This document shows positions 25,146 through 33,493 of a DNA stretch of 64,000 nt, piece by piece. The DNA is taken from contig NZ_OBMJ01000001.1 in assembly GCF_900199205.1 (NCBI RefSeq), forward strand, positions 1,860,001 through 1,924,000, read 5' to 3'. The position numbers and the translations under genes are program-made. Below the pieces are notes generated by a model that saw only the letters and a list, made by a program, of their open reading frames with translations, did no database searches and had not been told where the DNA came from. The stretch comes from Streptomyces sp. 1331.2. GTDB lineage: Bacteria > Actinomycetota > Actinomycetes > Streptomycetales > Streptomycetaceae. Every line of letters starts with the position of its first letter. Position 1 is the first letter of the stretch.

Positions 25146-25697
25146 ATGATGGACGAGAAACGGCTGGTCAAGACGAGCAAGATGCTCTCGCGCATCCTGC
25201 GGCACGACCCGGACCGGGTGGGCGTCACGCTGGACGAGGCCGGCTGGGTCCGGATCGACGCGCTGCTCACCGCGCTCGCGGCGAAGGGCAACCGGCTGAC
25301 CAAGGCCGAGCTGGACCACGTCGTGGCCACCAACAACAAGCGCCGCTTCGGCTACTCGCCGGACGGTCTCTCGATCCGTGCGAACCAGGGCCACACGGTG
25401 GCGGTCGACCTCGGTCTGGCCGCCGCCGTACCGCCCCACGTGCTCTACCACGGCACCGCCGACCGGCACCTGGCGGCGATCTTCCGCGAGGGCCTGCGCC
25501 CGATGGCCCGCCAGGACGTCCACCTCTCGGCGGACACCGAGACGGCCACCAGGGTCGGCGCCCGGCACGGCCGCCCGGTGGTGCTGACCGTCAACGCGGC
25601 CGCGATGACGGCGGCCGGCCACGAGTTCCGGCTCAGCGAGAACGGCGTCTGGCTCACCGACGCCGTGCCCCCGCAGTACCTCTCCCGGCGCTCCTGA
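25146..25697 (+). CDS. kptA: RNA 2'-phosphotransferase (Tpt1/KptA)
   Basis: NAD-dependent enzyme that removes an RNA 2'-phosphate as ADP-ribose-1'',2''-cyclic phosphate, and in some bacteria can ADP-ribosylate nucleic-acid 5' ends. The 183-residue product has the conserved catalytic positions: RILRHDP near the N-terminus, YHGT, VHLSADTETATRVG and the C-terminal FRLSENGVWLTDAVP. Full length for the family. ATG 25146 follows GGGGGAT; ATG 25149 is adjacent. Bacteria have no 2'-phosphate-producing tRNA ligase of the yeast type, so its job here is open. Confidence 0.93.
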   Translation: MMDEKRLVKTSKMLSRILRHDPDRVGVTLDEAGWVRIDALLTALAAKGNRLTKAELDHVVATNNKRRFGYSPDGLSIRANQGHTVAVDLGLAAAVPPHVLYHGTADRHLAAIFREGLRPMARQDVHLSADTETATRVGARHGRPVVLTVNAAAMTAAGHEFRLSENGVWLTDAVPPQYLSRRS

Positions 25698-25709
25698 CGC
25701 CGATCTCCC

Positions 25710-25745
25710 CGAAGGGCCTGTCCGCTCCGCCGGACAGGCCCTTCG
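25710..25745 (+). terminator. Hairpin after kptA
   Basis: CGAAGGGCCTGTCCG-CTCCGC-CGGACAGGCCCTTCG, a perfect 15-bp stem 13 bases after the kptA stop. Confidence 0.9.
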
Positions 25746-25860
25746 CGCACCCGACCGGGTGCGTCCGCCCCACCCGGTCTCGTCGCCGCGACCACCCCGG
25801 CGTACCGTGAGGAGGCCGCGCGGCACGGCGCGCGGGGGTGTGACGAGGGCGGTAGGACAC

Positions 25861-26244
25861 ATGGGCAAGAGCGCCGGCGACGGCCAGGTCTTCCGGATCA
25901 CGGGAGCGCGCAGCAGCCTCAGCGAGGACGTCCGGGGGCGCCAGCGCCGCTACGTCATCTCGATGCTGCTCCGTACGGTCTGCGTGCTGCTCGCGGTGGT
26001 GCTGTGGGACGTCCAGCGGTGGCTGGCGTTCGGGGCGCTGGCGGGCGCCGTGCTGCTGCCGTACTTCGCGGTGCTGATCGCCAACGCGGGCCGGGAGCGG
26101 GCACCGGGCCTGCCGAGCACCTTCGACATCCCGCTGGACACCCCGCTGATGCTGGGCCCCGGCGGTAAGGGTGGGGCTGGTGCGGCAGGCGGTACAGGAG
26201 AGGCAAAGGCCGCTGCCACCGATCCTTCACAGGACGTGAACTGA
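25861..26244 (+). CDS. DUF3099 membrane protein
   Basis: A 127-residue actinobacterial protein of unknown function. A conserved N-terminal segment VFRITGARSSLSEDVRGRQR precedes two membrane helices (about 40-58 and 60-80; MLLRTVCVLLAVVLWDV and LAGAVLLPYFAVLIANAG), then a Gly/Ala-rich tail. These features match DUF3099. ATG 25861 was chosen; a TACCGT hexamer at 25803-25808 could be its -10 box with a 45-base leader. The downstream region holds the candidate small RNA. Confidence 0.88.
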   Translation: MGKSAGDGQVFRITGARSSLSEDVRGRQRRYVISMLLRTVCVLLAVVLWDVQRWLAFGALAGAVLLPYFAVLIANAGRERAPGLPSTFDIPLDTPLMLGPGGKGGAGAAGGTGEAKAAATDPSQDVN

Positions 26245-26354
26245 CCGTCCTTTTCACCCCGCTTCACCCCCGTACGGCTCCGGGAAAGCTCAAAAGAAGC
26301 TCAGATTAATCATGCAAGACCTCCCCAACCGAGGGTCCTGGCGTGACATACTGC

Positions 26355-26470
26355 GTACGCGCTCCGCATCCCCCGTCGGAGCGACGGACCGACGCCGGGC
26401 GGCTCCCCCCGTGGCTGCCCGGCGTCGCCATGCCCGGACCCGGAGGCCTCGGCCGGACGCCTCCGGCGCA
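26355..26470 (+). ncRNA. Candidate small RNA with C-rich hairpin loops (6C-RNA-like)
   Basis: Three consecutive hairpins in a 302-base gap. Hairpin 1 (26360-26383): CGCTCCG / CGGAGCG with loop CATCCCCCGT. Hairpin 2 (26391-26426): GACGCCGGGC / GCCCGGCGTC with a 16-base loop holding six consecutive C (26405-26410). Hairpin 3 (26441-26465): CGGAGGC / GCCTCCG. Two neighbouring stem-loops with C-runs in their loops are the defining feature of the actinobacterial 6C RNA; here the first loop has five C, not six. Sequence upstream (26280-26312) is AT-rich for this genome. Exact ends and strand are not known; plus is assumed from the C-runs. Confidence 0.4.
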
Positions 26471-26528
26471 GGCTTCGAGCGGGCCCTTCGAACGCGCGTG
26501 ACAGACTGGCGGTGCCGACCTTCCCGCC

Positions 26529-26534
26529 TACCGT
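26529..26534 (+). promoter_or_regulatory. -10 element close to the 26547 start
   Basis: TACCGT ending 12 bases before ATG 26547, which would give a very short leader that still includes GAGGA. Confidence 0.45.
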
Positions 26535-26546
26535 TGAGGACGCCCG

Positions 26547-26777
26547 ATGGACACCCCGCAGCCGCCGATCTGCTCCGCCAAGGGCTGCCGGGCGGACGCC
26601 GGCTGGGTACTGGTGTGGAACAACCCCAAGTTGCACACCCCGGACCGCCGCAAGACCTGGCTCGCCTGCGACGAGCACCGCGAGCACCTGTCCCAGTTCC
26701 TCGGCGTGCGCGGCTTCCTCAAGGAGGTCGTCGCCTTCGCCGACTGGACCCCGGAAGCCCCCGGGGCGTCGGCCTAG
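26547..26777 (+). CDS. Small conserved Cys/His protein, unknown function
   Basis: A 76-residue soluble protein with two possible metal-binding pairs: C9 and C14 (CSAKGC) and CDEH at about 41-44. The core WNNPKLHTPDRRKTWLACDE is strongly conserved in actinobacteria, where the family is sometimes mislabelled acetone carboxylase; it has no similarity in size or motif to that enzyme. A zinc-binding role is inferred. GAGGA lies 6 bases before the ATG. It converges on moaA, and its 3' end lies in a patch of short repeats (CCGTCCCAG twice, GCCGCCGAAG twice) between the two stop codons. Confidence 0.8.
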   Translation: MDTPQPPICSAKGCRADAGWVLVWNNPKLHTPDRRKTWLACDEHREHLSQFLGVRGFLKEVVAFADWTPEAPGASA

Positions 26778-26846
26778 CCCCCGAAGGCCCGTCCCAGTCG
26801 GGCCCGTCCCAGCCGCCGAAGGGCCGCCCCGCCGCCGAAGGCCGTC

Positions 26847-27833
26847 CTAGCCGCCGATCGCCGACATCGGCCGCTCGGGCTGCAGGAACTCCGGGTCGTC
26901 GATCCCGGCCCCGGCCTTCTTGCCCCACATCGCCGCCCGCCACAGCGCGGCCAGCTCGGCGTCGTCCGCGCCCGAGCGCAGCGCGCTGCGCAGGTCGGTC
27001 TCCCCGGTGGCGAACAGGCAGTTGCGCACCTGCCCGTCGGCGGTCAGCCGGGTTCGGTCGCAGGCCCGGCAGAACGGCCGGGTGACGGAGGCGATCACGC
27101 CCACCCGGCCCGGTCCGCCGTCCACCAGCCAGCGCTCGGCGGGCGCCGCGCCCCGGGCGGCCGGCTCCGGGGTGAGCGTGAAGCGGGCGCGGAGCAGGTC
27201 GAGGATCTCCGTCGCGGTGACCATCGAGGAGCGGTCCCAGCCGTGCTGGGCGTCCAGCGGCATCTGCTCGATGAAGCGCAGCTCGTAGCCCCGCTCCAGG
27301 CACCAGGCCAGCAGGTCGGCCGCCTCGTGGTCGTTGACCCCGCGCATCAGCACCGCGTTCAGCTTCACCGGTGCCAGCCCGGCGGCCTCGGCTGCGGCCA
27401 GCCCGTCCAGCACGTCCTGGTGCCGGTGGCGGCGGGTGAGGGTGTGGAACACCTCGGGGTCGAGGGTGTCCAGCGAGACGTTGACCCGGTCGAGCCCGGC
27501 CTCGCGCAGCGCCGTGGCGGTGCGGGCCAGTCCGATGCCGTTGGTGGTCAGCGAGAGTTCGGGGCGCGGCTCCAGCTCCGAGCAGGCGGCCACCACGGCG
27601 ACCAGCCCGGGGCGCAGCAGCGGTTCGCCGCCGGTGAAGCGGACCTCGCGGACTCCCAGGTCGCGCACGGCGACCGTGACCAGCCGGACGATCTCCTCGT
27701 CGGTGAGCAGGTCGGGCTTGGCCAGCCACTGCAGGCCCTCCTCCGGCATGCAGTAGGTGCAGCGCAGGTTGCACCGGTCCGTGAGGGAGACCCGCAGGTC
27801 GACGGCCTGGCGTCCGAAGGTGTCGAGCAGCAC
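26847..27833 (-). CDS. moaA: GTP 3',8-cyclase MoaA
   Basis: Radical SAM enzyme that converts GTP to (8S)-3',8-cyclo-GTP, first step of molybdopterin synthesis. The 328-residue product has the N-terminal SAM cluster motif CNLRCTYC (cysteines spaced CxxxCxxC), [11 protein letters not shown] for SAM binding, the C-terminal second iron-sulfur cluster cysteines ([11 protein letters not shown] plus C in RNCLF), and ends in the Gly-Gly dipeptide needed for activity (PMSAIGG). GTG 27833 follows GGAAGGA. No other moa gene is in the window. Convergent with the small Cys/His protein gene. Confidence 0.96.
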   Translation of the reverse strand: MLLDTFGRQAVDLRVSLTDRCNLRCTYCMPEEGLQWLAKPDLLTDEEIVRLVTVAVRDLGVREVRFTGGEPLLRPGLVAVVAACSELEPRPELSLTTNGIGLARTATALREAGLDRVNVSLDTLDPEVFHTLTRRHRHQDVLDGLAAAEAAGLAPVKLNAVLMRGVNDHEAADLLAWCLERGYELRFIEQMPLDAQHGWDRSSMVTATEILDLLRARFTLTPEPAARGAAPAERWLVDGGPGRVGVIASVTRPFCRACDRTRLTADGQVRNCLFATGETDLRSALRSGADDAELAALWRAAMWGKKAGAGIDDPEFLQPERPMSAIGG

Positions 27834-27908
27834 GTGCGTCCTTCCCGAGATGCGGCCGGCCCGGCCACCGTCACGGCGGGCCGGGCCAGCATAGTCATCG
27901 CGGGACGA

Positions 27909-29528
27909 TCAATGAGCACCCAGTCCGGTCAGCGAGCGGACCTCCAGTTCAGCGTACTTCTCCGGGTCGGGGCGTTCGGCGGACAGCAGGGTGCCGAGCC
28001 AGCCGGCCAGGAACCCGATCGGGATGGAGACCAGGCCGGGGTTCTCCAGCGGGAACCAGTGGAAGTCGACGCCCTGGAAGAAGGAGTTCTTGGCCCCGGA
28101 CAGCACCGGGGAGAACACCACCAGCACCACCGAGGAGATCAGCCCGGCGTAGACGGAGCTGACCGCGCCGACGGTGGTGAAGCGCTTCCAGAACAGCGAG
28201 TAGAGCAGGGTGGGCAGGTTCGCCGAGGCGGCCACCGCGAAGGCCAGCGCCACCAGGGCCGCGGTGCTGAGCTTGCCCGCGTAGAGGCTGAGCACGATGG
28301 CGACCGCGCCGATCGCCACCGCGGCCCACTTCGCCGAGCGCACCTCTTCCTTCTCGCTCGCCTTCCCGCGCCGGATCACGTTGGCGTACAGGTCATGGGC
28401 GAAGGAGGCCGAGGAGGCGAGGGTGAGCCCGGCCACCACGGCGAGGATGGTGGCGAAGGCGACCGCCGAGATCACCGCGAGCATGATCGCCCCGCCGGTG
28501 CTGCCGGCCCCGCCGCCGAGTTGCTCCGCGAGGAGCGGCGCCGCGGTGTTCCCGGACGGCGTCTTGCCCTCGACGGCGACCATGCCGCTGCGGCCGACCA
28601 GCGCCGCCGCGCCGAAGCCGAGCGCCAGGGTCATCAGGTAGAAGACGCCGATGATGCCGATCGCCCAGAGCACGGACTTCCGGGCCGTCTTGGCGGTGGG
28701 GACGGTGTAGAAGCGGACCAGGATGTGCGGCAGGCCGGCGGTGCCGAGCACCAGGGCGATCCCGAGGCTGATGAAGTCGAGCTTGGAGGTGCCGGTGGCC
28801 CCGTACTTCAGCCCTGGTTCGAGGAAGGCCGAGCCCTTGCCGCTCGCGGAGGCGGCCGCGCCGAGCAGTTCCGAGGGGTTGAAGTGGTACTTGGCGAGCA
28901 CCAGGACGGTCATCAGCGCGGCGCCGGCGATCAGCAGCACCGCCTTGACGATCTGCACCCAGGTGGTGCCCTTCATGCCCCCTATCACCACGTAGATGAT
29001 CATCAGCGCGCCCACCGCGAGGATCGTCCAGCGCTTGGCGGCGTCCCCGGTGACGCCCAGCAACAGGGCCACCAGCGCCCCGGCGCCGACCATCTGGGCG
29101 AGCAGGTAGAAGATCGACACCACGATGGTGGAGATGCCCGCCGCGGTGCGCACGGGGCGCTGGCGCATCCGGAACGCGAGGACGTCCGCCATGGTGAACC
29201 GGCCGGAGTTGCGCAGCGGCTCGGCGATCAGCAGCAGCGCGACCAGCCAGGCGACCAGGAAGCCGATCGAGTACAGGAAGCCGTCGTAGCCGTTGAGCGC
29301 GATCAGCCCGGCGATACCGAGGAAGGAGGCGGCGGACATGTAGTCGCCGGAGATGGCCAGGCCGTTCTGGAAGCCGGTGAAGCCGCGGCCCCCGGCGTAG
29401 AAGTCGGCGGCGCTGCGGTTCTGCCGCCCGGCCCAGACGGTGATGACCAGGGTGGCCACCACGAAGACGCCGAACAGGGTCATCGTCAGGGCGCGGTGCT
29501 CGGTGGCGGAGCTGGCGATCAATGTCAT
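27909..29528 (-). CDS. actP: Acetate/cation symporter (SSS family, ActP-like)
   Basis: Sodium-solute symporter of 539 residues with about 13 membrane helices. ActP-type features are the start of the transport core (GGRGFTGFQNGLAISGDYMSA), GYDGFLYSIGFLVAW, GTAGLPHILVRFYTVP and the C-terminal cytoplasmic segment. Members take up acetate or other short carboxylates with a cation. ATG 29528 overlaps the stop of the DUF485 gene as ATGA, so the two are coupled; DUF485-actP is the standard arrangement. I rejected longer starts that extend into the DUF485 gene. Confidence 0.93.
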   Translation of the reverse strand: MTLIASSATEHRALTMTLFGVFVVATLVITVWAGRQNRSAADFYAGGRGFTGFQNGLAISGDYMSAASFLGIAGLIALNGYDGFLYSIGFLVAWLVALLLIAEPLRNSGRFTMADVLAFRMRQRPVRTAAGISTIVVSIFYLLAQMVGAGALVALLLGVTGDAAKRWTILAVGALMIIYVVIGGMKGTTWVQIVKAVLLIAGAALMTVLVLAKYHFNPSELLGAAASASGKGSAFLEPGLKYGATGTSKLDFISLGIALVLGTAGLPHILVRFYTVPTAKTARKSVLWAIGIIGVFYLMTLALGFGAAALVGRSGMVAVEGKTPSGNTAAPLLAEQLGGGAGSTGGAIMLAVISAVAFATILAVVAGLTLASSASFAHDLYANVIRRGKASEKEEVRSAKWAAVAIGAVAIVLSLYAGKLSTAALVALAFAVAASANLPTLLYSLFWKRFTTVGAVSSVYAGLISSVVLVVFSPVLSGAKNSFFQGVDFHWFPLENPGLVSIPIGFLAGWLGTLLSAERPDPEKYAELEVRSLTGLGAH

Positions 29529-29881
29529 TCGGCAGACTCCCGGGGGGCGTGGACGACGGCGCCGTGCGCCTCGCGGATCGCGGTGGCGGCCGGGTCGATC
29601 CGCCGGTCCGCGTAGCGGGCGTACCAGGCGGCGATGGCGAAGGTGGTGGCGAACTGCAGCAGTCCGAGCACCAGCGCCAGGTTGACGTGCCCGACGACCT
29701 TGGTGCGCATCAGGCCGGGGGCGTAGCACGAGAGCAGGACGTAGAGCAGGTACCAGAGCACGAAGCCGATGGTGACCGGGAACGCGAAGCTCCGGAACGA
29801 GCGCCGAAGGGTCCGGAACTCCTCACTGTCATCGATGAGTTGGACTTCCGTAGGGGCAGTGGTGATCGGCGGCGAATCCAC
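29525..29881 (-). CDS. DUF485 membrane protein
   Basis: A 118-residue protein with two membrane helices (about 32-55, FPVTIGFVLWYLLYVLLSCYA, and 63-88, VNLALVLGLLQFATTFAIAAW), preceded by the family segment EFRTLRRSFRSFAFP. DUF485 proteins are partners of ActP-type acetate symporters and are encoded directly before them, as here. GTG 29881 has GGAG 5 bases upstream. Upstream, a TAGCAT hexamer on the minus strand within CCTAGCATTGC (about 29968-29978) is a plausible -10 for the operon. Confidence 0.9.
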   Translation of the reverse strand: MDSPPITTAPTEVQLIDDSEEFRTLRRSFRSFAFPVTIGFVLWYLLYVLLSCYAPGLMRTKVVGHVNLALVLGLLQFATTFAIAAWYARYADRRIDPAATAIREAHGAVVHAPRESAE

Positions 29882-30091
29882 TCTGTCTCCTCACTCATTC
29901 GGCGTAGGTCACACGAGGGGAACGAGCGGACGTGAGGGGCGTCACATTCCTCCTGTGCGCCGCGCAATGCTAGGAGCGTCACGCCCGCCCCGGAAGGGGT
30001 TGACGGCGATCAGCCGGACGTTCACCCCCTCGTACCACCCGATTGGCCGAAAACCATCACTCCGGACGCGTCGGAAGTCCCCCGCCCCATG

Positions 30092-30130
30092 CAGGAGGGG
30101 CGGCACCGAGCAACGGTGCCGCCCCTCTTG
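30092..30130 (-). terminator. Hairpin after the alcohol dehydrogenase gene
   Basis: Arms CAGGAGGGGCGGCACCG and CGGTGCCGCCCCTCTTG (17 bp with one G-T pair) around AGCAA, 9 bases past the dehydrogenase stop. Confidence 0.88.
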
Positions 30131-30138
30131 ACGAAGCG

Positions 30139-31182
30139 TCAGAACGCGATCCGGACCTTCAGGGCCGAGCGGTCGTGCATCGCCCGGTAGCCGTCCGGCA
30201 CGCCGTCCAGGTCGACCGTGCGGTCGAAGACCAGGCCCGGCTCGATGGCCCCCGAGAGCACGTCCGGCAGCAGCTCGGGGATGTACGCGCGGGCCGGTGC
30301 CACGCCACCGTTCAGTGAAACGTTTCGGCCGAACATCTGGCCGATGTCCACGCCCGCGCTGCCGCCGTGCGGCACCCCGACGTACCCGACCGCGCCGCCG
30401 TCCCGGGTGATCGAGACGGCCGTCCGCATCGACTCCTCGGTGCCCACCGCCTCCAGCACCGCGTGCGCGCCCTGGCCGCCGGTCAGCTCCTTGACCGCCT
30501 CGATCGCGGCCTCCCCGCGCTCGGCCACCACGTCCGTCGCGCCGAAGCGCCGGGCCAGCTCGGTACGGGCGGTGTGCCGCCCCATCGCGATGATCCGGCC
30601 CGCGCCCAGCCGGTGCGCCGCCAGCACGCCGCACAGGCCCACCGCACCGTCGCCGACCACCGCCACCGTCGCACCGGGCCGCACCCCCGCCGAGACCGCC
30701 GCGTGGTGCCCGGTCGACATCACGTCGGACAGCGCCAGCAGCCCGGGCAGCAGCTTCTCGTCGCCCGCCGCCTCCTTGGGCAGCTTCACCAGCGTCCCGT
30801 CCGCGAACGGCACCCGCACCGCCTCGCCCTGGCCGCCGTCCGAGCCGACCTGCCCCCAGAAGCCGCCGTGCGGGCAGGAGGTCTGCAGGCCTTCGCGACA
30901 GAAATCACACGTCCCGTCCGACCAGACGAACGGCGCCACCACCAGGTCGCCCTTGGCGAAGCCGCGCACCTCGGCGCCGACCTCCTCGACCACGCCCAGG
31001 AACTCGTGCCCGATCCGCTGCCCCGCCACCCGCTGCGCCACTCCGCGGTAGGCCCACAGGTCGCTGCCGCAGATGCAGGCGTTCACCACCCGGAGCACCA
31101 CGTCCGTCGGTTGCTGGATCACCGGGTCCGGTACCTCTTCGATCCGGATGTCGTTGGGGCCGTGGATCACGGTGGCACGCAT
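30139..31182 (-). CDS. Zinc-dependent alcohol dehydrogenase family protein
   Basis: Medium-chain dehydrogenase of 347 residues. Catalytic-zinc ligands are visible as C38 in NACICGSDLW and GHE in RIGHEFLG. The structural-zinc lobe is incomplete: C-x2-C in CDFC, then C in SCPHGGFWG. The Rossmann motif is VGDGAVGLCGVLAAHRLGAG, with VGDGAVG rather than GxGxxG at the start. Substrate not predictable; the family oxidises alcohols or polyols, or reduces aldehydes, with NAD(P). ATG 31182 follows AAGGA by 8 bases. Divergent from the DEDDh nuclease gene. Confidence 0.9.
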   Translation of the reverse strand: MRATVIHGPNDIRIEEVPDPVIQQPTDVVLRVVNACICGSDLWAYRGVAQRVAGQRIGHEFLGVVEEVGAEVRGFAKGDLVVAPFVWSDGTCDFCREGLQTSCPHGGFWGQVGSDGGQGEAVRVPFADGTLVKLPKEAAGDEKLLPGLLALSDVMSTGHHAAVSAGVRPGATVAVVGDGAVGLCGVLAAHRLGAGRIIAMGRHTARTELARRFGATDVVAERGEAAIEAVKELTGGQGAHAVLEAVGTEESMRTAVSITRDGGAVGYVGVPHGGSAGVDIGQMFGRNVSLNGGVAPARAYIPELLPDVLSGAIEPGLVFDRTVDLDGVPDGYRAMHDRSALKVRIAF

Positions 31183-31295
31183 GCGCTGTTCCTTCGCTGA
31201 AAACGAACTCGACCAGGTGTACGACACCCCCTCCGACCACTCTATTCCGGGCGCCCGGTCGGAACATTCCGGCCGAGCCCCTCCCGCCCGCCCCT

Positions 31296-31301
31296 TATCC
31301 T
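31296..31301 (+). promoter_or_regulatory. -10 element for leaderless DEDDh nuclease transcript
   Basis: TATCCT ends 8 bases before ATG 31310; no usable ribosome site lies between. Confidence 0.5.
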
Positions 31302-31309
31302 GTTGGACC

Positions 31310-32305
31310 ATGCAACCGATCCAGCCCGAGACGTACGGCGCGCAGCGGACCGCCCCGGTCCCCGCCCAGCGCTCCGCCGCCCCCACCGAGGGCTTCGCGG
31401 TGGTCGACGTCGAGACCACCGGTCTCGGCCGCTCGGACCGCGTCATCTCGGCGGGCGTCTACCAGCTGGACCCGGACGGCGAGGTCACCGACCACTGGTA
31501 CACCCTGGTCAACCCCCAGCGGGACCCGGGCCCGGTCTGGATCCACGGCCTCACCGCCGAACTGCTCGCCACCGCCCCGACCTTCCCGCAGATCGCCGAC
31601 GCCTTCGCCGACCGGCTGCGCGGCCGGGTCCTGGTCGCGCACAACGCGCTCTTCGACTGGAACATGATCTCCCGCGAGTTCTCCCGGGCCGGCCTGCACG
31701 CCCCGGTCGAGCAGCGGCTGTGCACCATGGTCCTCTCCCGCGACCTGCGCCTGCCGCTGCCCAACGGCAAGCTGTCCTCGCTCGCCGCGCACTTCGGCGT
31801 CCAGCAGCGCCACGCCCACAACGCCCTGGACGACGCCCGGGTGCTCGCCGAGGCCTTCCGCCCCAGCCTGCACCTCGCCCGCTCCGGCGGGGTCGCCCTG
31901 CCGCTGCAGAACTGCGTCGCCGTCACCGACCTCGGCGAGGACGAGCCCGCCGCCCCGAACCGCGCCTCCTGGACCGGCGCCGCCTACCGCCAGGCCAAGA
32001 AGCGCCCGCCCTGCCCGTACCCCAACCCGGGGCGCTGGGAGGACGGCAAGCCGCTCGTCCAGGGCATGCGGGTGGCCTTCACCGGCGACACCTCCACCGA
32101 CCGCGAGCTCCTGGAGGACCGTGCCGCCGAGGCCGGCCTGCACATCGCCACCTCGGTGAGCCGCCTCACCAGCCTGCTGGTCACCAACGAACCGGACAGC
32201 TGGAGCGGCAAGGCCCGCAAGGCCCGCGAGGTCGGGACCCCCGTGGTCACCGAGGACGCGTTCCTCCAGCTGCTGCGCGAGGTCGCCCCGCACCCCGGTG
32301 CGTGA
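31310..32305 (+). CDS. DEDDh 3'-5' exonuclease with C-terminal BRCT domain
   Basis: A 331-residue two-domain protein. The exonuclease (about 25-190) has ExoI VVDVETTGL (D and E), ExoII HNALFDWNM (D) and ExoIII HNALDDARV (H and D), the DEDDh set found in the proofreading epsilon subunit. A BRCT domain occupies about 248-325 (VQGMRVAFTGDTSTDRELL, VTNEPDSWSGKARKA). The combination, widespread in actinobacteria, suggests recruitment of a nuclease to DNA ends or replication forks; the precise role is not known. The start is probably leaderless. Downstream SURF1 is on the same strand with its own promoter. Confidence 0.9.
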   Translation: MQPIQPETYGAQRTAPVPAQRSAAPTEGFAVVDVETTGLGRSDRVISAGVYQLDPDGEVTDHWYTLVNPQRDPGPVWIHGLTAELLATAPTFPQIADAFADRLRGRVLVAHNALFDWNMISREFSRAGLHAPVEQRLCTMVLSRDLRLPLPNGKLSSLAAHFGVQQRHAHNALDDARVLAEAFRPSLHLARSGGVALPLQNCVAVTDLGEDEPAAPNRASWTGAAYRQAKKRPPCPYPNPGRWEDGKPLVQGMRVAFTGDTSTDRELLEDRAAEAGLHIATSVSRLTSLLVTNEPDSWSGKARKAREVGTPVVTEDAFLQLLREVAPHPGA

Positions 32306-32324
32306 GCCGGTTGTGAGGTCGGCG

Positions 32325-32330
32325 TACGGT
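32325..32330 (+). promoter_or_regulatory. -10 element for leaderless SURF1 transcript
   Basis: TACGGT, 6 bases (TCCCAT), then GTG 32337. The nearest GAGG is about 20 bases upstream, too far to be a ribosome site. Confidence 0.65.
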
Positions 32331-32336
32331 TCCCAT

Positions 32337-33137
32337 GTGTACCGATTTCTGCTGACCCGCCAGTGGCTGATCACCATGCTGATCGCGCTGCTGCTGATCC
32401 CCGCGACGATCAGGCTGGGCTTCTGGCAGCTGCACCGCCACGAGGCGCGGGTGGCCCGGAACGAGCTGATCGGCAAGGCCCTCACCGACCCGCCCGTCCC
32501 GTACGACAGCCTGTCGCCGGCCCCGGGCTTCGCGGTCCCCAAGGACCTCACCTGGCGCGCGGTGACGGCCACCGGGCAGTACGACCCGGCACACGAGTTC
32601 GTGGTCCGCAAGCGGACCGACTCCAGCGGGGACACGATCGGCTACTTCGTCGTGACCCCGCTGAAGCTCTCCGACGGCAAGGGCACCGTCCTGGTCAACC
32701 GCGGTTGGGTCGCCTCCGGCGCCACCGCCACCGAGTACCCGCCCGTCCCGGCCGCCCCCGCCGGCGAGGTCACCCTCACCGGCCGCCTGCGCGCCGAGGA
32801 GACGTACGGCGCCAGCGGCATCAAGGACCGCGCCGGCCTGCCGGACCGCCAGTTCAACCTGATCAACACCGACCAGCAGGCCAAGGAGACCGGCGCCACC
32901 CTCCTCGGCGGCTACCTCGAACTGGCCGCCACCACCCCGGCCCCGGCCGACCAGCCCCAGCTGATTCCCGAGCCCAACCACTCCGACATCGGCCCGCACA
33001 TGGCCTACGCCATCCAGTGGTGGCTGTTCACCGCGATGATCCCGGTCGGCGTCTGGATCCTCGCCCGCCGCGAGGCCAAGGACCGCGCCCGGCAGGCCGG
33101 CGAACCCGAGACGGTCACCGAACCCGTGCCGGCCTGA
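32337..33137 (+). CDS. SURF1-family cytochrome oxidase assembly protein
   Basis: Membrane protein of 266 residues that assists assembly of the aa3-type cytochrome c oxidase. Topology is typical: one helix near the N-terminus (RQWLITMLIALLLIPATI), a large outer domain (FWQLHRHEAR, VLVNRGWVASG, RQFNLINTD) and a second helix at about 222-242 (YAIQWWLFTAMIPVGVWILA). Typical SURF1 motifs GFWQLHR and NRGW are present. GTG 32337 gives MYRFLLTRQW; a longer start at 32298 overlaps the nuclease gene. No oxidase genes lie in the window. Converges on trxA. Confidence 0.92.
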   Translation: MYRFLLTRQWLITMLIALLLIPATIRLGFWQLHRHEARVARNELIGKALTDPPVPYDSLSPAPGFAVPKDLTWRAVTATGQYDPAHEFVVRKRTDSSGDTIGYFVVTPLKLSDGKGTVLVNRGWVASGATATEYPPVPAAPAGEVTLTGRLRAEETYGASGIKDRAGLPDRQFNLINTDQQAKETGATLLGGYLELAATTPAPADQPQLIPEPNHSDIGPHMAYAIQWWLFTAMIPVGVWILARREAKDRARQAGEPETVTEPVPA

Positions 33138-33157
33138 CGTCCCGTCCGGAACAGGTC

Positions 33158-33490
33158 CTAGAGCACGTCGTCCAGCTCCCGCAGCAGCCGCGCCTTCGCC
33201 CGCGCCCCCACCACGGACCGCACCGGCTCGCCGTCCCGGAACACCACCAGCGTCGGCATCGACAGCACCCCGTACGCCGCCTGCGTCCGCGGGTTGCGGT
33301 CCACGTCCAGGCTCACCACCCGCAGCCGGTGCGCCTCCTCCCGCGCGATGTCCGCCAGCACCGGCGCCATCATCCGGCACGGCGGGCACCAGTCCGCCGT
33401 GAAGTCCACCAGCACCGGCCCGTCCGCCGCCAGCACCTCCGCGGCGAACGTCTCGTCCGTCACCGCCGGCACACCCGCGATCTCCACCAT
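33158..33490 (-). CDS. trxA: Thioredoxin
   Basis: Cytoplasmic thiol-disulfide reductant of 110 residues. The redox site is WCPPC (C35, C38), not the usual WCGPC; the change normally shifts redox potential and reactivity. Other fold marks are VLVDFTADW, the cis-proline in VLSMPTLVVFRDGE and the C-terminal helix. It starts 3 bases after the MerR-type gene stop on the same strand, so the regulator likely controls it. This MerR-thioredoxin pairing suggests response to thiol or electrophile stress (inference). Confidence 0.93.
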   Translation of the reverse strand: MVEIAGVPAVTDETFAAEVLAADGPVLVDFTADWCPPCRMMAPVLADIAREEAHRLRVVSLDVDRNPRTQAAYGVLSMPTLVVFRDGEPVRSVVGARAKARLLRELDDVL

Positions 33491-33493
33491 CGC

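Noticed and set aside
26312..26520. Open frame starting at ATG 26312
   Set aside because: No ribosome site, Arg-rich translation and overlap with the hairpin series; treated as noncoding.
26847..27833. Molybdenum cofactor riboswitch before moaA
   Set aside because: The 75 bases upstream of moaA are too short and show no conserved fold.
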